This document shows positions 35,004 through 42,666 of a DNA stretch of 64,000 bases, piece by piece. Origin of the DNA: JAJYVT01 sp027339205. Lineage in GTDB: Bacteria; Actinomycetota; Acidimicrobiia; Acidimicrobiales; RAAP-2. The notes below the pieces were generated by a model. That model did no database searches, was not told where the DNA came from, and saw only the letters and a list, made by a program, of their open reading frames with translations. How positions within the stretch are numbered: position 1 is the stretch's first letter; every line of letters starts with the position of its first letter. The position numbers and the translations under genes are program-made. Where the stretch lies: NCBI GenBank assembly GCA_027339205.1, contig DAHWOV010000098.1, positions 1 to 64,000 of the forward strand. Reading direction: 5' to 3'.

Positions 35004-35017
35004 GGGACCTTTGCCCC
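35004..35017 (+). promoter_or_regulatory. DosR/DevR-like box 2
   Basis: The plus strand reads GGGACCTTTGCCCC, with one mismatch to GGGACTTNNGNCCC (position 6). It lies 63 bp before the CBS-gene ATG, a normal distance for an activator site, and 55 bp from box 1. Paired boxes are typical of DosR-controlled promoters. Confidence 0.5.
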
Positions 35018-35080
35018 TTGCCAGAGGAACGACGGCGAGGTTCGCTGGCATCGGCAGGCCGAGACACGGGAGGAACGTCC

Positions 35081-35530
35081 ATGCTGGTGAGAGAGTTCCT
35101 GCACAAGGCTCCCGTGACCGTTCCCCCCGAGTGCACCCTCGAGGAGGCAGCGACGCTCATGGCCCTCCACGACGTCGGGGCGCTGCTCGTGGTGAGCGAG
35201 GGCGCGCTCGTGGGAGTCGTGACCGACCGCGACATCGTGGTGCGCGCAGTGGGTGCGGGGCTGGCTCCGAGCGCCCGCGTGGAGGAGGTCCTGACCGCTC
35301 ATCCGGCGACGATCCAGGGATCGGTCGACATCGTCGATGCCTACCGGGTGCTCGAGAAGGCCGGTGTGCGACGCCTCCCGGTGCTCGAGGAGGGGGAGGT
35401 CGCAGGGATCGTCTCTGTCGACGATCTGCTCCTCGCGCTGGTGCTCGAGTTGGGCGCGACGCTCTCACCGATCGCGAGGGAGACCCTCCGCCGGGACATC
35501 CCGATCGACATCGCGGGCCGCCCCGAATAG
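35081..35530 (+). CDS. CBS-domain pair protein (Hrp1-like)
   Basis: The product has 149 residues: two CBS motifs (residues ~5-65 and ~70-130), each with the typical GVVTDRDIV or GIVSVDDLL strand-turn-helix end. Such stand-alone Bateman modules bind adenine nucleotides and sense energy state; mycobacterial Hrp1 is a hypoxia-induced example. A GGGAGGA ribosome site precedes the ATG at 35081; the longer frame from 35018 lacks one. It lies convergent with the Rip3-like protease gene, with 44 bp between stops, and is preceded by two DosR-like boxes. Confidence 0.85.
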   Translation: MLVREFLHKAPVTVPPECTLEEAATLMALHDVGALLVVSEGALVGVVTDRDIVVRAVGAGLAPSARVEEVLTAHPATIQGSVDIVDAYRVLEKAGVRRLPVLEEGEVAGIVSVDDLLLALVLELGATLSPIARETLRRDIPIDIAGRPE

Positions 35531-35564
35531 ATCGACGTCCTCTTGCCTGGCGATCGAGCCGCCA

Positions 35565-35588
35565 GCGCGCGTGGTCACCGACGCGCGC
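35565..35588. terminator. Possible bidirectional hairpin
   Basis: GCGCGCGT (35565-35572) and ACGCGCGC (35581-35588) form an 8-bp perfect stem with an 8-nt loop, between the convergent CBS and protease genes and overlapping the protease stop. It may terminate both transcripts. Confidence 0.35.
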
Positions 35589-36699
35589 GGGGCGTCCAGC
35601 TGGTCGCACGTTCCAGGTCGGCCAGGCTGACCACCCCGGCAAGGTTACCGGCATCGTCGAGCACCAACGCAGGGCGGCCCTGGTGCGAGAACATCCGCTC
35701 GACCACGAGGTCCGCCGGGTCGTCGGTCCGCGCCACCGGCACTGTGGCGATGGGGATGGCGACCTGGTCAGCCGTGGTCGTCTCGAGCTGGCCGGCGTGG
35801 AGCTTGCGGATCGCTTGCGCCGTGAGGACGCCGGTCAAAGACCCCTCGTCGTCGGTGACGACGAGCGCGTCAGCGTCGGAGCGCCAGCGATGCAACGCCA
35901 GCGCGTCGGCAACGCTGGACCGTCCGCGCACAGCCGGCGGGTCGGGGGTCATGACCTGGCGCACAGTCAGGCCGGAAAGGGTGCCCTGAAGAAGTGCGTA
36001 CTGCTCCTCGGCACCGGCGGCCGCGTAGAGGAAGAACCCGATCAGTGCCGCCCACAAGGCGGTGATGCCCACGTAGAAGATCCCGAGGACGCCGAGAGCG
36101 ACGAGGAGGAAGCCGAAGCCACGCCCCACGCGGGCGGCAGCCACCGCGGCACGCGTGCGGGCACCCCAGTGCCGCCACAGGGCTGCCCGCAGGACGCGCC
36201 CGCCGTCGAGCGGCGCTGCCGGGATCAGGTTGAAGAAGGCGAGGACCAGGTTGATCTCCCAGAGCCAGGTGAACGTGGCGACGACCAGACCGTGGGAGGC
36301 TGCCAAGGCCGCGAGCGCCGCGGCACCGGCGAAGACCCCCGCCAGCACGGCGCTCGTCGCAGGACCCGCTATGGCAACCCGGAAGTCCGCTCCCGGGGTG
36401 TGGGCCTCGCCCTCCAGCTGGGTGACGCCGCCGAACACGAACAGGGTGATGGACCTCACCGTGACACCGTTGTGCCTCGCCACGAGCGCGTGGGACGCTT
36501 CGTGGGCGAGCAGCGACAGCAAGAGGACGACTGCCCCCGCCACGCCCGCCACCCAGTCGCCAGCCCCCGCATGGCCCGGATGAGCCGGGAGCTGGTACTC
36601 GGCGAGCTCCCACGCGAACAGGGCGAGGATGACGATGACGCTCCAGTGGACGCCCACCGCGATCCCGCGGACCGTGCAGAGGCGAACGCTCTGCCTCAT
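35575..36699 (-). CDS. Site-2 protease with C-terminal CBS pair (Rip3-like)
   Basis: This 374-residue membrane metalloprotease of family M50 has about six hydrophobic helices. The zinc motif HEASH lies near residues 62-66, and the second metal motif NLIPAAPLDGGR near 155. Residues ~245-370 are two CBS motifs (LTVRQVMTPDPPAV and VVSLADLE). It matches the layout of mycobacterial Rip3 (Rv2625c): intramembrane proteolysis with nucleotide-sensing CBS domains. The ATG at 36699 follows GGGGGA by 9 nt; a TTG at 36720 is less likely. It lies between two CBS genes, recalling the Rv2625c/Rv2626c pair. Confidence 0.88.
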   Translation of the reverse strand: MRQSVRLCTVRGIAVGVHWSVIVILALFAWELAEYQLPAHPGHAGAGDWVAGVAGAVVLLLSLLAHEASHALVARHNGVTVRSITLFVFGGVTQLEGEAHTPGADFRVAIAGPATSAVLAGVFAGAAALAALAASHGLVVATFTWLWEINLVLAFFNLIPAAPLDGGRVLRAALWRHWGARTRAAVAAARVGRGFGFLLVALGVLGIFYVGITALWAALIGFFLYAAAGAEEQYALLQGTLSGLTVRQVMTPDPPAVRGRSSVADALALHRWRSDADALVVTDDEGSLTGVLTAQAIRKLHAGQLETTTADQVAIPIATVPVARTDDPADLVVERMFSHQGRPALVLDDAGNLAGVVSLADLERATSWTPRARR

Positions 36700-37144
36700 C
36701 GGCGCGCGTCCCCCGAGCAAACCGGGCGCCTGTGCAGCGGCCTGTAGGTCGGCGCTCTCACCTGTGCTCGCCCGCGAGCTCGCGGCGCGGCATGCGCCGT
36801 CGCGTCGAGGGCTCGTTCACCCGAAGACGAGAGAGGGGGCACGTCTCTCCTCGTAGATCCTCGTAGGATTCGTGTTGCGTCGACTGTGCGGCACGCCAGG
36901 AGACGGTTCGTAGGGGCGAACGTCACCTGCCGGGTCGCTGGCGAGGCGAGCAGGGACTGGAGCAACCACAACCGCCCCGAGCGCAGCGGGGACCGACGGC
37001 CTCGTGCGGAGCGGACGCCGCTACGGCCATCCGGCCCAGCCTGATCGGATGAATGGTGACCTTGGCCTCTTCGGCGTCCCTCGGGACCGATCCACGATCG
37101 TCTCGACGAGCGGATGCTCGCCGTCGTAGTCCCGGAGGTTCACG
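36700..37144. other. Divergent intergenic region, 445 bp
   Basis: This region separates the Rip3-like gene (minus) from a second CBS gene (plus). It contains GGGACCGACGGCCT at 36989-37002, a weak DosR-like candidate with several mismatches, and a GTCCC-TC-GGGAC palindrome near 37076-37088. A GGAGG ribosome site lies just before 37145. I see no credible gene or RNA. Confidence 0.4.
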
Positions 37145-37570
37145 ATGAGCCAACTCAGCGAATTCGTACGCAAGCCGGTGTTCGCCTGCTCGCCCGGCGC
37201 CACGCTGGCGATGGCCGCCCAGGAGATGGACACCCACAACGTCGGGAGCCTGGTCGTCACCGACCGCGACGACCGGATCCTGGGGATGATCACCGATCGC
37301 GACATCGCGCTCGCGATCGGTCGCGGGAGCACCCCGGACACTCCGGTGGACCGGGTCAGCACCCACGGGGTCGTCACCATCCGGGCCGACAGCGACGTCC
37401 ACGACGCAGCGGCCCTCATGGGCGCCAAGGGTGTCTGGCGGCTGCCGGTCACTGACGACGGCGGCCGCCCTGTCGGCATGCTCAGCCTCAACGACGTCTT
37501 CGGCTACCTGGTGCACGAGACCGAGAGCCTGTCCCTGGCTGCGCACGCCCACCGGGCCCCCCGGCTCTAG
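37145..37570 (+). CDS. CBS-domain pair protein
   Basis: The product has 141 residues with two CBS motifs: residues ~8-65, ending in LGMITDRDIALAIGRG, and ~70-128, ending in GMLSLNDVFGYL. It is a second Hrp1-like stand-alone nucleotide sensor, clearly related to the one at 35.1 kb but not a recent copy. The ribosome site GGAGG precedes the ATG. It stands divergently beside the Rip3-like protease and convergent with zwf (21-bp gap). Confidence 0.85.
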   Translation: MSQLSEFVRKPVFACSPGATLAMAAQEMDTHNVGSLVVTDRDDRILGMITDRDIALAIGRGSTPDTPVDRVSTHGVVTIRADSDVHDAAALMGAKGVWRLPVTDDGGRPVGMLSLNDVFGYLVHETESLSLAAHAHRAPRL

Positions 37571-37591
37571 GGGCCAGCTTCGGCGCCCGGG

Positions 37592-39010
37592 TCACCCGGC
37601 GGGATGGCGGGGGGCAGGGTTGTGCCAGCGGCCGTGGGGGGCGATGAGCGCGTCCGCCTCGTCGGGTCCCCAGCTGCCCGGCGCGTACGGCAGGGCAGCT
37701 GCGTGGTGCTCGAGGACGGGGTCGACGACGGCCCAGGCTGCTTCGACGACGTCCTGTCGGGTGAACAGGGACCCGTCTCCTGCCAGGGCGTCGCCGAGGA
37801 GGCGCTCGTAGGGCTGCTCCTCGCTGGGCGGGGCCTCGAGCAGGGAGAGCTCGCGCTGGTCGCCCAGGAACTGCTCTCCTGGTCGCTTCACGCGCGCTGC
37901 CAGCGCGATCACCGGGCGAGGCGACAACCCGAAGCGCAGGTAGTTGGCTCGGCTGCCCCGAGCCACGGCGTCCTCGAAGAGGGGCTGTGGAGTCGGCTGC
38001 AGCTCGACGAGGACCTCCGTCGCGGTCTCGGCGAGGCACTTCCCCGACCGCAGGTACCACGGGACACCGGCCCAGCGCCACGACTCGATGCGCAGACGGA
38101 GGGCGCAGAAGGTCTCGACGTCGGAGTCCTTGGCCACCCCCGGCTCATCGCGGTAGCCGGTGAACTGGCCCCGGACGACATCGCCGGGCGAGAGCGGTCG
38201 CATCGCCTTGAAGATGTTGAGCTTCTCGGTCTGCACGGCGTCCATCCCCCGGTACGCGGGCGGCTCCATGGCGAGCAGCGCCACGATCTGGAAGAGGTGG
38301 TTTTCGATCACGTCCCTTAGGCAGCCGACGCTTTCGTAGAAGGCGCCCCGCCCCTCCACGCCGAACTGCTCGGCCAAGGTGATCTGGACGCTGGCGACGT
38401 AGTTGCGGTTCCAGATCGGCTCCAAGAAGGAGTTGGCGAAGCGGAAGTAGAGGAGGTTCATGATCTCCTCCTTGCCGAGGAAGTGATCGATGCGGAAGAT
38501 CGCTGACTCTGGGAAGGCCGAGGCCAGCGCCTCGTCGAGCGCTTTGGCCGAGGCGAGATCGCGCCCGAAGGGCTTCTCCACGATCACCCTTGCGCCGTCG
38601 GTCAGCCCGGCAGCTTGCAGCCCCTGGACCACGGTCGCAAACAGCGACGGTGGCACCGCGAGGTAGTGGGCGGGGTGCCGCGCGGTGCCGAGCTGCTGGT
38701 GGAGCTGGTCGAACGTGCGCGGGTCGCCGTAGTCGCCGTCGACGTAGCGAAGCAGCGACAAGAGCCGGTCGAGGGCACCCGTGTCGTCCACGCCGGTCAG
38801 GGTCCGCGCGACGCTGTCGCGTGCGCGGTCCCGGAGCTGCGCCAAGTCCCACCCCGAGGACGCGATCCCGATCACCGGGACAGACAGCGTGCGGCGCTTC
38901 ACCATCTCGTAGAGCGCGGGGAAGATCATCTTGTGGGCCAGATCACCCGTGGCGCCGAAGAACACGAACGCGTCTGCAGCCCGCGTGCCCTCGCCGGCGC
39001 TGTCGGTCAC
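37592..39010 (-). CDS. zwf: Glucose-6-phosphate dehydrogenase
   Basis: This 472-residue enzyme shows the NADP-binding FFGATGDLAHKM at the N-terminus, the substrate motif RIDHFLGKE near residue 175, and the conserved IWNRNYVASVQITLAEQFGVEGR. It makes 6-phosphogluconolactone and NADPH at the entry of the pentose-phosphate pathway. The length is at the short end of the family (~480-510). The opcA and pentose-phosphate cluster usual in other actinobacteria is not adjacent. Its position near glgX and the stress genes suggests reducing-power supply. Confidence 0.95.
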   Translation of the reverse strand: MTDSAGEGTRAADAFVFFGATGDLAHKMIFPALYEMVKRRTLSVPVIGIASSGWDLAQLRDRARDSVARTLTGVDDTGALDRLLSLLRYVDGDYGDPRTFDQLHQQLGTARHPAHYLAVPPSLFATVVQGLQAAGLTDGARVIVEKPFGRDLASAKALDEALASAFPESAIFRIDHFLGKEEIMNLLYFRFANSFLEPIWNRNYVASVQITLAEQFGVEGRGAFYESVGCLRDVIENHLFQIVALLAMEPPAYRGMDAVQTEKLNIFKAMRPLSPGDVVRGQFTGYRDEPGVAKDSDVETFCALRLRIESWRWAGVPWYLRSGKCLAETATEVLVELQPTPQPLFEDAVARGSRANYLRFGLSPRPVIALAARVKRPGEQFLGDQRELSLLEAPPSEEQPYERLLGDALAGDGSLFTRQDVVEAAWAVVDPVLEHHAAALPYAPGSWGPDEADALIAPHGRWHNPAPRHPAG

Positions 39011-39247
39011 CTCGGCCTCCTCGGTACGAGGATCGGCGTTGTCACGCCGTCAGCGTGCACCCGGCGTCGCACACGAGCGACGAACCGATGGGGGGGAGGC
39101 GAACAGGCCATGGGTTGCAACATAGGCGAGGAGCGTTGCGGGCGCGACGAAGTCGACGACGGGGAGGATCCACGAGGATCGGGTCGCTGACACGAAATGG
39201 CGAGCACCCCGCCTCTCCCGGGGCCTGTCCACGAGCAGGCGGCGTGC

Positions 39248-40372
39248 TCAGGCGCCTCGGCGAGAAGATGGTCCGAAGTACTGCTCGACCGCCTCCGCCG
39301 TCCCCTCGGCGATCGCCGCGTGCCCGGCCTCGCTGACGGCGATCGAACCCTCGAAGGGGTCCGAGACGAACAGCGGCTCGATGAGCGCGCCAGGCATCTC
39401 GCTCGGCGTTGTGAACCATCCTGGGTCGGCGGGTCCGAGGAGCAGGAGGTGGCGATAGGTGGCCGCGACTGTTGTGAGCGGGACGCCCCCCAGTGTTGTG
39501 TCGGGCTGGACGCCGTCGTCGGGGATCTGCCACCCGTGGGCGTTCATCCGAGCGAGCACGTCGTGCTGGAGGAGAGTGGCCAGCCGCAGGCTCTTGGCGG
39601 CGAAGGGCCTGGACGCGTCGTACGCGGTGACGCTGCCGGCGTCCTTGGGGGATGTGCCCGCGTCGAGGTAGATCCCGACGAGGATTGTCGCCCGCGCGAG
39701 GTTGGCGCAGGCGTCCCGTGCGGCGATGTCCGCCCTGGCCCCTGCCACCGACAGCGCCCCGCTTGTGAGGTCCGAGGGCGTCAGTCGCACCACGCTGGTG
39801 TCGGCGGTGCGCGACACGACGACCCGGAACCCCGCGGACCGGAGCAGGTTCATGGTCTCGAGCTCGATGGTGAGGTTCTCGCCTGCCTCGTAGATCACCT
39901 TTCCTGTCTCGGTCACACCCCTCCCGCCGGGGTCGATGCCGCCGTGACCGGCGTCGAGGAAGACGGTGTGGTGGTTGGGGGGACCTGCCGGCGCGAACGC
40001 GACACATGCTCCGCGGGCGAAGCGCGCGGGGGCGAGCGGTGCGCCGCCCGCGGTCGACGTCGACATGGTCGCCGGGGCGTTCGCCCCGGCGGCGCCCCGC
40101 CCTCCGGGTGACCCCGACGCGCCCGACGCGCCCGCCGCACCCGACGCGCCCGCCTTCGCGCGCGGGGCGTTCGACCCTCCACCCGTGAGGAGCAGGGCAA
40201 CCACGAGCAGCACGAGCGCCGCCGGTGCCGCCATCGCGAGCGTCCGGCGCCGGCGCAGCCTCGCTGGGCGCGGAGCCCCGGGAGAGTCCGAGGCGCCGCG
40301 GGCGGCTCGGCCGGCGTCCTTGGCGTGCGCCCGCCGCTGGTGAGTCCCCCGGCGCCGCTCCGCATCCGGCAT
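39248..40372 (-). CDS. N-acetylmuramoyl-L-alanine amidase-like protein (Amidase_3), one zinc ligand missing
   Basis: The protein has 374 residues: a basic N-terminus, one membrane helix (AMAAPAALVLLVVALLLTG, ~47-65), a Gly/Ala/Ser linker, and an Amidase_3-like domain from ~130. The first zinc His is in FLDAGHGGIDPG and the Glu ligand in YEAGENL; the catalytic Glu is likely in ALIEPLF. Where the family has the second zinc His (SIHAN or SLHAD), this protein reads VGIYLDAG. Activity is therefore uncertain; it may be an altered subfamily or a binding protein. ATG at 40372. It neighbours an OatA-like gene, so cell-wall function fits. Confidence 0.75.
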   Translation of the reverse strand: MPDAERRRGTHQRRAHAKDAGRAARGASDSPGAPRPARLRRRRTLAMAAPAALVLLVVALLLTGGGSNAPRAKAGASGAAGASGASGSPGGRGAAGANAPATMSTSTAGGAPLAPARFARGACVAFAPAGPPNHHTVFLDAGHGGIDPGGRGVTETGKVIYEAGENLTIELETMNLLRSAGFRVVVSRTADTSVVRLTPSDLTSGALSVAGARADIAARDACANLARATILVGIYLDAGTSPKDAGSVTAYDASRPFAAKSLRLATLLQHDVLARMNAHGWQIPDDGVQPDTTLGGVPLTTVAATYRHLLLLGPADPGWFTTPSEMPGALIEPLFVSDPFEGSIAVSEAGHAAIAEGTAEAVEQYFGPSSRRGA

Positions 40373-40401
40373 CGGCTGAGACGGTAGTGCGCCTGCCGGC
40401 G

Positions 40402-42354
40402 CTAGTTCGAACGAAGGGTGCGGGGGCCGCCCCGGGTGCCGCCGCCCCGGGTGCTGCCGCTCCGGGTGCTGCCGGACGCCGGGCGCGAGGCGGGCTCGGG
40501 AGGCGGTGTCTCGAGCGCGTGGACGAGCAGGGATGCGTAGTACTGCGCGCCCTGGGGGTCGAGATGGACGCCGTCGGGATAGAAGTACTGCGGCGTGCTT
40601 GCCGAGAGCGCGTACCAGTTGACCATCGTCGTGTGGGGGTAGGTGCGCGCCACTTGCGCGATGTTCTGGTTCACGGCTTGCTCCCACGGGCGTGTCTCAC
40701 GCGTGTTGACGAGCACGATGCGCCGCATGGGCCCGAGCGAGCGAAGGAGCGTCTCGAGCTGTGTCACGCTGAAGTACCCGTTGGTGCCGAGCTCGAGGAT
40801 GAGCTCGTCGCCCACGTCACCGTCTTGCTTGAGCTGGGGCACCTCGGCCTGGACCTGGTAGAGCTGCTGGCCGATCTGCGCGTCGATCACTGCACCGGGC
40901 AGCAGCTTGCTGATGTACGGCGCGGCGTCCACCATGATCGAGTCGCCGATGATCGTGACGCCTCTCCCGGCAGGGACGGTCGTCGGGGTCGTGGGCTCCG
41001 AGCCGCCGGGCAGGCCCGGCCCCGTTCCACCGGTGCCGCGTGGGGGGTCGTGGGGGAGGGTGCCGGTCGCCGGCGTGACGCTTCGGGGCGACGGCACGAT
41101 GCTCTTCGTGGCCTCAGGGATGGGCGTCGCGCCCGTGATCACGCCTGACAGCCCGAGCGAACAGATCAGGCCACAGCCGAGCACTGCGCCGGTCGCGCCC
41201 CAGGCCTGCCTCCCCGGGACGAGGCGCGCCCACTCCCTCTTGCGCCACGCGTCCCGTGCCTCCTGCCAGCGACGGCCCAGCGCGCCGTGGCGCACGGGCT
41301 CCTCCACGAAGTGCCACGAGAGGCCCGCGGCGACGAAGATGCCGACGACCTGGAGGACGTCGCGAACGACGTCCTGCTTCGCGCCCTGCGGCGTGGTGAG
41401 CACGATGACCGGCAGTGACCACAGGTAGATCCCGTAGGAGCGCTCGCCGATCCAGCGCAGCGGACCCACCCCGAGGACCCGCGCGACCCGCGCGCCCGGA
41501 TGGACGCAGACGGCGATGAGGATGGCGGTGAGCACCGAGAGCAGGGCCATGCCGCCGCGGTACACGAAGGGGTCGTACTGGCCGGTCTGCCAGTACATCA
41601 CGACGATGCCGAGCAGGGCCGCACCCCCGGTGAGCTCCAGCAACGAGCGCGCCCTCGGCGTGATGGGACCGAAGCGCTGGCTGCGCGGCCAGACCAGCGC
41701 GAGCGCCGCGCCGATGAGGAGCTCGAAGGCCCTCGTGTCGGTCCCGTCGTAGACACGCGTCGGGTCGGCGTAGGGAACGAACAGGAGCGCCATCTCGACA
41801 ACGGAGGCCGCGGCGAGCACGAGGCAGCCGGCGACGAGCACCCGCCGGTCGCGGACCCAGTGCAGCGCGGCGAGGAGCGCAAAGGGCCACACGAGGTAGA
41901 ACTGCTCTTCGATCGCGAGCGACCAGAGGTGGCCGAGCGGGGAGGGCGGCCCGTACTGGGCGAAGTACGAGACGTGGTGGAAGATGTACCACCAGTTGCT
42001 GTAGTAGAAGACCGCCGGCAGCATGTCGCCGCGAAGCGTGGGGAGCTGCGCCCTGTCGAGCAAGGTCGCCCAGGCGACGGTCACGAGCAGCATCACGAAC
42101 AGGGCCGGGAGCAGCCTCCGGGCCCGGCGCAGCCAGAACTGCCCGAACGAGCGCGCCCCGCGCTTGCGGATCGCCGCGACGAGGAGGTCGGTGATCAGGT
42201 AGCCGGAGAGGACGAAGAAGACGCCGACGCCGAGCAGCCCGCCGCTCGCCCACCCCAGATCGAGATGGTACGCGACGACCCCGAGGACGGCGACCGCGCG
42301 GATGCCGTCCAAGCCTGCGTTGTAGGTGCTTGATCCTTCGACTGGTCGGGGCAT
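40402..42354 (-). CDS. Membrane acyltransferase with C-terminal SGNH domain (OatA-like)
   Basis: The product has 650 residues. Residues ~10-375 are an acyltransferase-3 domain with ten or more helices: GLDGIRAVAVLGVVAYH (catalytic His), GGLLGVGVFFVLSGYLIT, and the LWSLAIEEQFYLVWP motif. After a Pro/Gly/Thr linker, residues ~465-630 are an extracytoplasmic SGNH hydrolase: VTIIGDSIM (Ser), ELGTNGYF, and DGVHLDPQG (Asp-His). The two parts together O-acetylate peptidoglycan or surface glycans. The last ~25 residues are low-complexity GST repeats. It lies 29 bp upstream of the amidase-like gene on the same strand. Confidence 0.9.
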   Translation of the reverse strand: MPRPVEGSSTYNAGLDGIRAVAVLGVVAYHLDLGWASGGLLGVGVFFVLSGYLITDLLVAAIRKRGARSFGQFWLRRARRLLPALFVMLLVTVAWATLLDRAQLPTLRGDMLPAVFYYSNWWYIFHHVSYFAQYGPPSPLGHLWSLAIEEQFYLVWPFALLAALHWVRDRRVLVAGCLVLAAASVVEMALLFVPYADPTRVYDGTDTRAFELLIGAALALVWPRSQRFGPITPRARSLLELTGGAALLGIVVMYWQTGQYDPFVYRGGMALLSVLTAILIAVCVHPGARVARVLGVGPLRWIGERSYGIYLWSLPVIVLTTPQGAKQDVVRDVLQVVGIFVAAGLSWHFVEEPVRHGALGRRWQEARDAWRKREWARLVPGRQAWGATGAVLGCGLICSLGLSGVITGATPIPEATKSIVPSPRSVTPATGTLPHDPPRGTGGTGPGLPGGSEPTTPTTVPAGRGVTIIGDSIMVDAAPYISKLLPGAVIDAQIGQQLYQVQAEVPQLKQDGDVGDELILELGTNGYFSVTQLETLLRSLGPMRRIVLVNTRETRPWEQAVNQNIAQVARTYPHTTMVNWYALSASTPQYFYPDGVHLDPQGAQYYASLLVHALETPPPEPASRPASGSTRSGSTRGGGTRGGPRTLRSN

Positions 42355-42666
42355 CTGCTACCGGAGTTGGTCGTCGCAGGCACGTGCCCAAGGGCACGGG
42401 CCGCGAGGTTCGCGTGCTCTCCGATGGTGACAGGCATCGGAGGGGAAGTCGAGACACCCCGAGGAATTCCGCGTGCATGCAGCGTGGATCGGCGCGGCGG
42501 CACGTATCTGTGGTGCCAACCAGGAGCCGCCCTGCTGACGGTGCCGGCAGCGCGACGCGCCGAGGGGCGGCCGTGGGCGGCGCTGCCCACGAGGGAGCAA
42601 CGCCGGGGAACACGGCAGGTTACGGCGTGACGCCTAACCTCGGAGCTGTGGGGGTGACCCGGCGAG
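42355..42666. other. Divergent intergenic region, 312 bp
   Basis: This lies between the acyltransferase (minus) and MFS transporter (plus) genes. It contains several GC-rich inverted repeats (for example around CACGTGCCCAAGGGCACGGG, 42380-42399) but no riboswitch that I can recognise, no clear -35/-10 pair and no credible gene. Confidence 0.5.

Noticed and set aside
36989..37002. A third DosR-like box
   Set aside because: GGGACCGACGGCCT differs at several key positions, so it is mentioned only as a weak candidate within the intergenic entry.
42355..42666. Riboswitch upstream of the MFS gene
   Set aside because: GC-rich inverted repeats exist, but I could not match any known riboswitch core.
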